Assembly: GCA_018136815.1 (NCBI GenBank)
Contig: CM030933.1
Span: 4,754,557 to 4,818,556, forward strand
From: Isochrysis galbana
Lineage: Eukaryota; Haptophyta; Isochrysidales; Isochrysidaceae
DNA: 64,000 nt
Direction: 5' to 3'
The first letter of the stretch is position 1; each line of letters begins with the position of its first letter. Below are positions 39,919-48,838 of the stretch, piece by piece. Below the pieces are notes generated by a model that did not search any database, had not been told where the DNA came from, and saw nothing but the letters and a program-made list of their open reading frames with translations. Position numbers and translations under genes: made by a program.

Positions 39919-41414
39919 TCATAGCACCTCGAAGAGGCCCGCAGCGCCCATGCCGCCACCTACGCACATGGTGACGACCACGTGCTTGGCACCTCGGCGC
40001 TTGCCTTCAAGTAGTATGTGCCCGACCTGCCGCGAGCCCGTCATCCCAAAGGGATGCCCAATCGAGATGGCACCGCCGTTGACATTCATCTTCTCGTGAT
40101 CAATGCCAAGGACATCTGCGCAACGTAACGGGACTACGGCAAAGGCCTCGTTGAGCTCCCATAGGTCAATGTCATCCACCTGCAGCCGAATAAAAGCCGC
40201 TCAGAGACTGCTCTTTGCAGGCGGCGGGGTGGGTTACGTACGACAGGGCCGCATCGGGAGTGCCGCACGTGCAGCAGGCATGCATGGTGCATGGTCGTTC
40301 ACCTTGAGGCCGTGCCGCTCGAGCAGCCGTGGGACCGCTACGGTTGGACCAATGCCCATCTCTTCAGGGGAGCAGCCACCGACGGCAAAACCTTTGAAGG
40401 CGCCGAGCGGCGTGACGCCAGCCTTCTCCGCAGCGGTCTCCGACATTAATACGCAGGCGCTCGCACCATCAGAGAGCTGCGACGCGTTTCCTGCGGTGAC
40501 GGTCGCTTTCGGGTCTTGCTCCAAGCGCACCTGCGGCCGATTAAGTTGCCAATGAGCGGGCGCAAGATAAGGGCCAACAAGAGGGGGGTGTGGCAGACGC
40601 TCGCATACCGGCGGAAGCGCAGCAAGAGACTCGAGAGTCGTGCTAGGCCGGTTGCACTCGTCCTTTTCAACAGTGTAGGGCAGCTTGGAAATCTCGCCCG
40701 TCTCCTTGTTCTTGACTACCATCACGGTTTCCATTGGCACAATCTCGTCATCAAATTTGCCGGCCTTCTGGGCTGCGGCCGTGCGCTGCTGCGAGCGGAG
40801 CGAATACTCGTCCTGCCGCTCTCGCGAGATACCGTAGCGCTGCGCAACGAGATCAGCGGTGTCGATCATGGGCATCCACAGAGCGGGCATCGTCTTCATC
40901 AGCTTCTTCTCCACAACCACCCCCTTGACCATCTTTGGCTGGACAAGCGAGATTGAGTCGATGCCGCCGCCGATGGCGACCGGTGTACCGTCGATCATGA
41001 TGGCGTGCGCCGCCATCGCCACGGCCTACACACGCGCACCAGAGAGGGCATCCGGCTCACGCTCAACCCGCAAGCATGCATCGAGCGCGGGGGAGGAGCG
41101 AGGCCCGTGGACGTGTTGTGAGATCTCACCTGCAGTCCGCTGGAGCAGAATCTGTTGACTGTCTGGCCCGAGACGCTGACTGGGCAGGCTGCCCACATGG
41201 CAGCATTGCGCGCAATATTCATCCCCGTCTCAGCCTCAGGCATCCCACAGCCCATCACCACGTCCTCAACGAGCGAGGGCTCAAGATTCGCCTTTTTGAG
41301 AGCGGAGGAGATCGCGTGGCCGCCCAGAGCGGCGCCGTGAGTGGCGTTGAAGCCACCACGGAAGGATTTGGCGAGGCCGGTGCGTGCGGTGGAGACGATC
41401 AGGGCACGGACCAT
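39919..41414 (-). CDS. Thiolase (acetyl-CoA acyltransferase / 3-ketoacyl-CoA thiolase)
   Basis: Four exons on the minus strand, 41414-41130, 41025-40609, 40530-40303 and 40179-39919, are separated by GT-AG introns of 104, 78 and 123 nt, all phase 0. They give 396 residues, the normal thiolase length. Acylated cysteine is C90 in [10 protein letters not shown]. The other active-site elements are NEAF at 320-323, H352 in GHPFGMTG, and C382 in CVGGGMG; all are intact. The NRFCSSGLQ and GHPFGMTG sequences are closer to 3-ketoacyl-CoA thiolases of fatty-acid beta-oxidation than to biosynthetic acetoacetyl-CoA thiolases, but substrate chain length cannot be decided. There is no PTS1 at the C-terminus (FEVL) and no clear N-terminal presequence. 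Upstream, the coding strand is GA-rich. Confidence 0.93.
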
Positions 41415-41629
41415 CGTGCAGGGGCGAGAAAGGGAAAGGGGCGGGGGGGACGGAGCGAGGAGGGCGCGGGGGGGGGGGCGGAGGCATTATATTTCTTGCG
41501 GGGGTGGTAAGTGAAAGAAGCGAGCGAGAAGAGAGGAGTGGAGTAGGACTATGCAGCCCACAGAGTAAAGGAAGAGAGAGGGCGACGACGGAGGGAGGAG
41601 AGAGAGGAGTCGGCAGAGAGACCCTCTCT

Positions 41630-41979
<350 letters not shown>

Positions 41980-42312
41980 CCGCAGTCCGCGGGCTTGCGG
42001 TTTGACGAACCCGAGGCTCCCCCCCCGCCCCCCCCTCTCTCTCTGCCGCCTCTCTTCCTCTTCCTCTCGCTCCCCACCGACGCCTCTCTCACTCCTCCAC
42101 CTTCTCTTTCTATTCTCACAACGCCGAGGCCCATGGTCGATCTCTCCTCTCCTCTCCCCGCCCACCCAACCTCTCCCGTCTCCTTTTGGTTTTACCAAAT
42201 GTACAAAGACACGCGGCCGAGCAGGCGCGCGGCGTCAGAATTTTCTTGTTGTTGGGTATAACCTTAGTGCTGGCCCCCGAAGGCCCCGACCCCTAGCTCA
42301 GGGCTCAGGGCT

Positions 42313-42326
42313 CAGGGCGGTCAAAC
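42313..42326 (+). repeat. AGGGCGGTCAAACA motif
   Basis: A member of the short family at 5320 (minus), 22431 and 55935 (minus). All copies share GGGCGGTCAAA(CATG). Here it follows a GGGCTCA direct triplication (42298-42315). Confidence 0.4.
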
Positions 42327-42384
42327 AGGGCTCTTAACTTCTAAGGGCTAAGGGTGAAAATTCACCAAGTCAATCAATAAATTT

Positions 42385-42630
42385 CTTAATAGTCTCACCG
42401 CACACGCGGCACGCGGCACGCGGCCGTGGACCCTCTATTTTCTATACTCACGCAGCAAAACTTTCTGCAGCCCACTCCCCCGGCCCTTTCCCCCCCCGCC
42501 ATCAGGCGCCTCCCCCCGTGCACTACTAGGGGGATAGGGGTAAAGGGCTTAGATATGGTCCGGTGCCCCCCCCCCCCCCCCCCCCCGCCCCGGCGATCCG
42601 TTCCCCCCTTCCCCCTTCCTCCTACGCCTA
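42385..42630 (+). repeat. Dispersed repeat, copy 2 of 3
   Basis: Begins TTAATAGTCTCACCGCACACGCGG (with a short CGCGGCA duplication) and continues through GTGGACCCTCTA, the CCCGGCCCTT block, and GGGGATAGGGGTAAAGGGCTTAGATATGG. It then reaches a C-run and TTCCTCCTACGCCT. It matches 43105-43330 along its length and 16664-16829 inverted. Confidence 0.75.
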
Positions 42631-42759
42631 CCGGGCTGGCGTCTTGGCTCCGGCCAGAGTTTCGAGAATTTTTTTTCGAAATAAGGGGGGCCAATCGCAA
42701 TCAAATCTTTTTACCGAAATAAAGGTCGATATGTGGCGCTGACGAAGCGAAATAAGCTC

Positions 42760-43070
42760 CCCCCCAGCCCACTCCCCGCTCCCCCCCCCCCCCCCCCCGC
42801 CCGCCCACCTGGGGGGCCGCGCGCCGCGCCTTGGCGCGCTTCCGGGCATCCAAGATCCAAGCGCAAAGAGGCTGCAACCTCACTCAGGTTTGGTTATTTT
42901 GTTTACAGATGCCCCCGTAAATAAAATGGATATAAAAAATTCCATCCCCCCCCCCTCCCCCCTCCCCCCCTCCCCCTCCCTCCTCCCCCTCCTCCCCCCC
43001 CTTCCCCCCCCTCCCCCTCCTCCCCCCCCTCCCCCTCCCCCCCCCCCCCGTACTCCGCTAAGGTGTAGGA
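42760..43070. other. C-run-rich intergenic stretch
   Basis: Multiple poly-C runs lie at 42778-42798 and 42946-43050, separated by TCCC/TCCT words. Likely error-prone; no gene. Confidence 0.5.
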
Positions 43071-43104
43071 AATGGCAATGGGGGGGGGTAAAAATTAAAC
43101 CTTT

Positions 43105-43330
43105 TAATAGTCTCACCGCACACGCGGCCGTGGACCCTCTACTTTCTACTCACGTAGGAAAACTTTCTACACCCCCACTCCCCCGGCCCTTCTCCCCCCG
43201 CCATAAGGCGACTCCCCCCGTGCACTACTAGGGGGATAGGGGTGAAGGGCTTAGATATGGTCCGGTGGCCCGCGCCTCCCCCCGGTGATCATTCCCCCCC
43301 TTCCTCCTGTGTCTCCGAGTGGGCGGCGGT
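43105..43330 (+). repeat. Dispersed repeat, copy 3 of 3
   Basis: A direct copy of 42385-42630, lacking the CGCGGCA duplication, about 720 bp downstream. Confidence 0.75.
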
Positions 43331-43379
43331 CTCAGCCCCGACTTATCCTGTAAACAGGTGCGGGACTTACCTATTTTCC

Positions 43380-43850
43380 GGTGAGCGGAGCTCTCGCTCC
43401 GCCCACCCCCTTCTCCGCGCTCTCTCTCCCCTCTCCTGCAGGCACGCGCGATGGCGCGCCTGCGGCAGGCCTGCAGCTGCTCCTGGCGACCCTTGGAGGC
43501 TCCTGGAGGCCAGCTCAGGGGGCAGAGGAGGCTGGGGCTGGGCCCTGGCCTCCCCTGCCTCTCCCTCGCTGGCGCTCCTGAGCCTCTGGGGCCCCCAATC
43601 TGCACCTGTCTGCCTGTCGACCAGGGGGGGAGGGGGGGTTGGAGCGATGGGCTGGTCACGAGGGGCCAGGATGGGCGAATGGGGCGAGCCTGTGGGGAAG
43701 GGAGTGGGTCAGTAGGGCAGTGGCCTCCTGGCAAGCCATCAGGCGTGCCAGGAGGATGGGTGGTTCCTCCCCCATGGCAGGGGAGGAGTGGAGAGAGGGG
43801 GGGGCTCGTGCCCCCCCATGGGTCAACCAAGTATAAACTTAGTTGGGGGG
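43380..43850 (+). repeat. GC-rich dispersed repeat, copy 2 (related to 9345-9830)
   Basis: Starts with GAGCGGAGCTCTCGCTCCGC, an inverted repeat, then an ATG-centred GC-rich segment at 43451 and the CAGCTCAGGGGGCAG block shared with 9501. The 43722-43805 segment is shared in inverted orientation with 13355-13405. An ORF across it is Gly/Arg/Pro-rich and unlikely to be a gene. Confidence 0.55.
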
Positions 43851-43964
43851 GGGGGGGGGTAAAAAAAGGGAACCTCAAGTTGCACCCTCTAAGCGCAAAA
43901 CCGACAACGACGAGGATGATGAGGATGATGAGGATGACATGATGACGCCCTTGAGGGCTCAGGG

Positions 43965-44345
43965 CATCTGGCGTGGAGGTATATCCTCACTGATTTCTAC
44001 GACATTCAGTACGGTAACGCGGACGGTAGGTCCGTTAGATCGATCCTTAGAGCAATTCTTACAAGATACCACCTACTAGCAACGGCGAAGGTCGGTTTCT
44101 TTCAAAGGCTGAGAAGAAACAACGAAATAACATGGGGTTGCACGCCCCGAGTAACAAACATGTTCGGAAAATGATAAGCTCTCTTTACATGGTGGACAAA
44201 GACTTCAACCTGGAAGTATCGGACGACCTCTTGCAGGCGGCAAGAGGCTTAGATATACGAAACATCACATGAGATGGGTGAACCGCTATGGAAAGAAATT
44301 GAAGGAAAACGCAGAAGATTTTATTAGACACAAGGGAGTAATGAA
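43965..44345 (+). mobile_element. LINE tail fragment
   Basis: The plus-strand frame starting CTGGCGTGGAGG gives LAWRYILTDFYDIQYGN, matching the LINE C-terminal block. It then reads SILRAILTRYHLL and, after stops, a region resembling the extreme tail of the 28.3-kb copy. Several stops and frameshifts; only the last ~130 residues are represented. Confidence 0.65.
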
Positions 44346-45394
44346 CTAGCCAAGCCCGAGCGAAAGATAAAGTAGGGGTGGGGAGGGGAAAAATCGACTT
44401 TTCAGAATTGGGCCCAATTGGCCTTATGATGGCATGGGACACTTTGTTGTGATGGTAGGAATGCACCTTCCAAGTCTCAGCTTCTAGTTCTTTCGCGCGC
44501 GCGCGCTCTGACGGGCGAAAAATCTCATTTTTTGGTCGGGTGCAATCGACGGGCCCGCTCAGTTGAGCGTTGCCACTTTGGCGATCGCTTGAAAGCCGCT
44601 CATGGTCGCCAACCGGCGTTTTTTTTGCTGGTTGGGTACCGGTGGTTATGGTGGGGTTGAGACACGAGCTAGCTGCCCATAATTTGAACGTATATCTACA
44701 TTCTTTTACATACCCCCAACGCAATACACACAGACACACGTTGGGCCGTCGGACCAGCAGTACAAAAATGAGTCGCCGGGACATCACACCGCCAATCAAC
44801 CGCCGATACCGGTGAATTCAGCCCCAAATGCATGTACAAAACAAGGCAGCGTCCAGCCTGTGCCATATCTCGACGAATAACGCGCGCCACGGCCTGAATT
44901 TTGCAGGCGCTGTGGGCACGCGTGAGCGCCAAAGAGCCAACCCCGCAGGGAGGCCATTGCGGATAAAGGTACCCAGCTTTCTAGGACCAGTCCTAGAAAC
45001 TAGGACGGACTTTGCTAGGTGAGAGCATGAGCATACCATGTTATTTTGTCCCAAACCTTGGCTATTGAGTTACCACATGCATGTCCTCATTAAATGTTCC
45101 AAGTGTACCTAGGCACCATTCCCTCAGCAACACCAAGTTTTGTGACGCGTTTGCGGGTCACCTGGTCGGAATTGCTGCTTGTCCTAGAAACGGGAGAAAT
45201 GGCTGATACCACCCAATGGGGAGCTCTTCTACCCATGGTCCCCAGGAGATGAAATGTTGCTTTGACTGCCCTCTTTGAGACCTTCAGTGACCACCAAGCT
45301 TGGTTTTGTCATCTAAGTGTCCAATCCGCTAGCCTACTGCTCCAAAAGGTCTAAAATAAAACTCCTCTGGTGCGAGCGGACGCCCGAGTGCAGC
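44346..45394. other. Intergenic; a palindromic CTAGGAC motif at 44985-45007
   Basis: GTCCTAG-AAA-CTAGGAC occurs at 44990, identical to the palindrome within the dispersed repeat at 32335 and 45590. It may be the left terminus of the same element (44985-45617). No protein family is recognised. Confidence 0.45.
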
Positions 45395-45617
45395 ACCGCA
45401 TGCTGAATGTGGTAGCAGAAGTAAGCAAAGACAAGCTCCGCAGAGTTGGTCATGGGGAGAGCTAAGGTTGAATGGGATGTGGAGATGGTTTGCTTCAGGT
45501 GATGGGATGTCTCATAAGCTCACCATAGGCTATAATGGAGGCATGATCCGCAGAGTCCTAGAAATCCAAGAATTTTCTAGGACGTGGTCCTAGTTTCTAG
45601 GACGGAATTTTTTGTCC
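45395..45617 (+). repeat. Dispersed CTAGGAC repeat, uninterrupted copy
   Basis: Carries the pre-insertion target TAAGCAAAGACAAGCTC (45422-45438) of retroposon copy 2. It then matches 32506-32321 inverted through to GGACGGAATTTTTTGTCC. It ends with the palindrome GTCCTAG-TTT-CTAGGAC at 45587-45603. Confidence 0.85.
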
Positions 45618-46149
45618 GATTGGCGATCGCGCATGCTGAATATCGAGGGCTGGGAGCACTTTACCAACCAAAACACGATCGACCACGCGCGATCTACCCC
45701 CTCCAAGCGCGCCCGTACCCCCCACCAGCACTGGCCGCCTTCACATCGCAAGCCCCAACAGAGCGCTTGGCACTCTGGGATCCCTGCGCGGTCGCGAGCG
45801 CGGCCGACGCCGTCGAGATCGACGCAGATGCTTCTGGGGGAGCTGTGCCCCTCCAGGAATGCCCATCCGACCACCGATGGGAGGCCTCCCTGTCGAGTGC
45901 GGGCTAGAAGGAGAGGGGCGAACCCTCTACTTGGCCCATTCCGTAGAGCTGAGCCGAACGGCGACAGTCTTTCTGAGCGCCTTTCGAAACGGGCAGTCCG
46001 AGAATCCGTACGTGAATGTCGTGCTCTTTACGTAAGAGTAGTGATATATTTTTTTTCCTTACTATCGTTAAAAATATTTTGTTTTTGCTCTTTTTCGTTC
46101 AATTTAGGCACTTAATCGGGTAGCTATGGGCAAACTTACACAATGAGAG

Positions 46150-46947
46150 TCATTCCGCGTTGGCTACCGAGGGCTGCATCCCACGCTTCACTAGCTCCGC
46201 AGGACTAAACCGCCACCCCATGTGCTTATTGCGGTTCCAATTACCCTCCGTCAAGACAGACCACGAAAACGTTTCTTCCTCTTCGAAGTCCGCATCGGCT
46301 GGCCAACGGATGCGCACCGCTCCTGCTTGTAGGATCTTCTGGCAACGCGGGCTCTCTTTATCTGAGGTGCCGTTGGCGATCTGCACGACCTCACCCGCGC
46401 ACCAAATGAGCATCGCCTTCCGCTTCCCCGTCTTCTCGTCCAAAGTCCAGTAACGCCAATTGATCTCGATCTCCGCCCCGACAAACTCGTCGTTCAGCTT
46501 GGGCGGCTTAGCAGGTTGCCGGTCGCTGGTAATATCGAGTTCGCCCTCGATCTCTAGCTCCTCGCGTTTACGCTCAGCCAACTTCAGAAGCTGCTCGGGA
46601 TCGAGATCTTTGGTTGTCATCGACGTACTCGCAGCTTGCACCGTTGGCGTGCCCAACTCTTTGAAAGTCTTGCGCTTCATCACGGGCACCGCCGCCCTCC
46701 TCGGGAGATTGCCGGTGCGCCGGCGCTGATTTTCTTCGGTGAGCATCTCCTTCAGCATCTCCGATAGGCTCGCCACCGTGCCGACGGTCGCATCGCTGCT
46801 TGACGACCATTGAAGCTTGAAGTGCACAAACCCGAGGCCGATCACGCGCATCTCGAGTTGCTCGCGGAGCCAATCGAGCTGCTGCTGCGTCGGGTCTGCC
46901 GATCGCCCGCTAGGGTGTGCTCCGCAAGTTTTCGCATCCTTGGCCAT
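46150..46947 (-). CDS. Unrecognised, transposon-like protein with an aromatic C-terminal domain
   Basis: ATG 46947 opens a frame of 265 residues. A charged helical N-terminal half is followed by a compact aromatic region at about 160-255: EIEINWRYW, GKRKAMLIWCAGEVVQIANG, VRIRWPADADFEEEETFSWSVL, WNRNKHMGWRFS. The spacing of Trp/Tyr and acidic residues suggests a small beta-barrel (Tudor/chromo-like), but no family can be named. The protein-like sequence appears to continue upstream in another frame (46950-47290), joined near 46943 by a one-base shift, so the gene is probably a broken transposon-associated ORF. No introns needed. Confidence 0.45.
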   Translation of the reverse strand: MAKDAKTCGAHPSGRSADPTQQQLDWLREQLEMRVIGLGFVHFKLQWSSSSDATVGTVASLSEMLKEMLTEENQRRRTGNLPRRAAVPVMKRKTFKELGTPTVQAASTSMTTKDLDPEQLLKLAERKREELEIEGELDITSDRQPAKPPKLNDEFVGAEIEINWRYWTLDEKTGKRKAMLIWCAGEVVQIANGTSDKESPRCQKILQAGAVRIRWPADADFEEEETFSWSVLTEGNWNRNKHMGWRFSPAELVKRGMQPSVANAE

Positions 46948-46949
46948 TT

Positions 46950-47290
46950 TAGCGAGGGAAGTGCTCCAGGCGCGTAGAATTTTCTACGATCTACGATGCC
47001 AGCATCGCCGTCATTGCATATCTCCATGGTGTCGAAGAGACCCGGTTCGTTGTCACGCGAAGCCTCGCTCTGCGTAGCAACAAATGCCTCAAAAAGATTC
47101 CGTTGCTCTGGGGTGAAAGATTCTGTGAGTCGTAAACATTGCTCGAGCGCCTGGACCGAGCACAGGTTGAATACTGCGCGGTTTGCACTTGCGTGGGTGA
47201 GGGGGCGCTCCACCTTGCATGCATCGGGTTCGGAGCGAGCGGCTGGGGTGATTGCGAGGCAGGGCAGCTCCGCATAAGTGCTTTCGCGCT
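46950..47290 (-). pseudogene. Frameshifted upstream part of the 46150-46947 ORF
   Basis: The minus-strand frame ending near 46842 includes SFTPEQRNLFEAFVATQSEASRDNEPG and FYAPGALPSL, which reads as helical coding sequence. It runs into the ATG of the next ORF with a -1/+1 shift at about 46940. Unknown function. Confidence 0.35.
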
Positions 47291-47477
47291 CTTGATGCGC
47301 GTCGGAGCGCGTCGGGTCGCCGTTCATCATGTCACTGGGCAGGGGCATGAGGTGTGGGTGAGGTGGGGGCAGCGACCAGGATGCTGGCAGGTGAAAAAGG
47401 AATAACGGACTCTGAGGATGGCGGGAACGTCGAGGGACCGGTGAGAGGGCCGCTAGGACCGTCTCAACCGATTCCCT

Positions 47478-47700
47478 CTCGTGCGGAGGGGCGGACCGCC
47501 GCCACACTCCTTCTGGAGTGCGGCGAAGGTCTGCCTGTTAGGGTGGGCCGGGGACGTCATCGCTCCCCCCCCCCGCGACGGAAAGGACGGAAAAGGGCGG
47601 GGGGAATTCGCCCAGTTTCTCAAGAAAAAAAACAGCCCGAAGAAGCGGCCCGCGGTTTTTTTTTTGTCTTCCCCTCCCCACCCCTAGATAAAGCCACAGT
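47478..47700. repeat. Dispersed repeat, copy 2 (related to 10785-11030)
   Basis: GCGGACCGCCGCCACACTCCTTCTGGAGTGCGGCGAAGGTCTGCCTGTTAG-type sequence, then an A-run (47624-47631) and a T-run (47656-47665), parallels 10785-10970. It is followed by sequence also found at 62140-62200. Confidence 0.5.
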
Positions 47701-47796
47701 CTCCCGCCCCCTCCACTCCAACTCCTGGCCGAGGCAGTGCGCGCGGCCTCCCCGGAAACGGTTCTCCACTAAAGAGGGAACTGGGGAAGGGGGATA

Positions 47797-48243
47797 GGCC
47801 TAGGTAGAAATATGTGACATATTGAACTACATATTTGGGTCAAAATTTCCGGATTACACATCGATCACATATTTGTGCATGGTTCACATATTTACCGCAT
47901 ATTTGGGCGCGTACATGGCGTACGGAGGGGGTTTACATACTAACTATGGACGTTACGCCGGGGGGGGGGAGGGTCGCAAGTGGGAGTTCGCGAGAGCGCG
48001 CGGGGCGCGAGGGGGAGCGAAAGAGAGGGAGAGGGAGAGGGAGAGCGAGAGAGCGAGAGCGAGAGCGAGAGAGAGCGAGCGGCGAGGGAGAGGGAGAGGG
48101 AGAGCGAGAGCGTGAGCGGGACCGCACATTGTTTAATTGTTTCACTACATATTTTTCTACATATTTGGGCGGATTTCCTACATATTTCGACATATTTTTA
48201 CTACATATTTGGGCAAGAAAAACTACATATTTCTACCTAGGCC
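47797..48243. mobile_element. 447-bp terminal-inverted-repeat element flanked by TA
   Basis: Perfect 19-bp inverted ends, GGCCTAGGTAGAAATATGT at 47797-47815 and its reverse complement at 48225-48243, are flanked by TA on each side (47795-47796 and 48244-48245). The inner arms are dense in ACATATTTGGG words (at least eight) in both orientations; the core (47950-48110) is a GA/GCGA-rich low-complexity stretch. No ORF. The TA duplication fits Tc1/mariner-type integration. The flanking sequences joined without the element resemble 62140-62340 (see findings), supporting insertion. Confidence 0.75.
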
Positions 48244-48460
48244 TAAAGGGGGAGGGGGTTGTTAGGGGTTAAGGTTGGGTAGAAGGGAGGTCCACAAGCA
48301 CACTGCCCCACGCCGCACGAGTAGCGATGATTTTTAAGAAGATTTTTTTTTGAGGGCTCAGGGCATCCCTCCGACCCCCCAAGCGGGGAACTGTTCAACT
48401 GCGAGTGTGGGCGCGTACCTTAAACGAATATTCATGTCTACAGCCTTCAGATGGGCAGGA
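48244..48460 (+). repeat. Host repeat of the TIR element, right flank (copy also at 62200-62340)
   Basis: GCCGCACGAGTAGCG(A/G)T and ATTTTTAAGAAGATTTTTTTT match 62262-62300 (GCCGTGCGAGTAGCGGT, TTTTTTAAGATTTTTTTC). TGAGGGCTCAGGGCAT at 48351 also occurs at 43951. Confidence 0.5.
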
Positions 48461-48464
48461 ATAC

Positions 48465-48530
48465 AACAGTGGCAAGGAGGGAGGGGAGCGGCGCGCGCTC
48501 CATGAACCTTTCAATTTACTAATAGTTGAG
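48465..48530 (-). mobile_element. 5' end of a further retroposon relative
   Basis: Minus strand CAACTATTAGTAAATTGAAAGGTTCATGGAGCGCGCGCCGCTCC resembles the ACTATTGTTATAGTTT...ATGGAGCG start of the retroposon family. Only this end is recognisable. Confidence 0.4.
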
Positions 48531-48838
48531 GATCTCTATGACTAGGATGCGCGACCAATTGCACCAGGATCTTCACGACTACAATGCGTGGCCTGGAGAA
48601 GGCACCTTACCTCAACCGGCGTTGGCTATGCTCCTCCAAGGCCTTCCTAGCCAAATACACAAATCCAAGTCCCAAGAAGTCGGAACTGATCCCCGCATGT
48701 GAGGCGCGCCGAGGATGGTCTTGGTTAGGGACATCAATGAGCCAAACAAGCCTCTTGCGCAAATGGCATCGTGCTTTGGGCCGAGTCTCTCTTTCAACTT
48801 CCACAGCTCCATGGCTATGACACTACAAGAGCAGGTTG

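Noticed and set aside
45590..46115. ORFs of 94-167 codons on both strands at 45.6-46.1 kb
   Set aside because: No motif or family similarity, and they start inside the CTAGGAC dispersed repeat.
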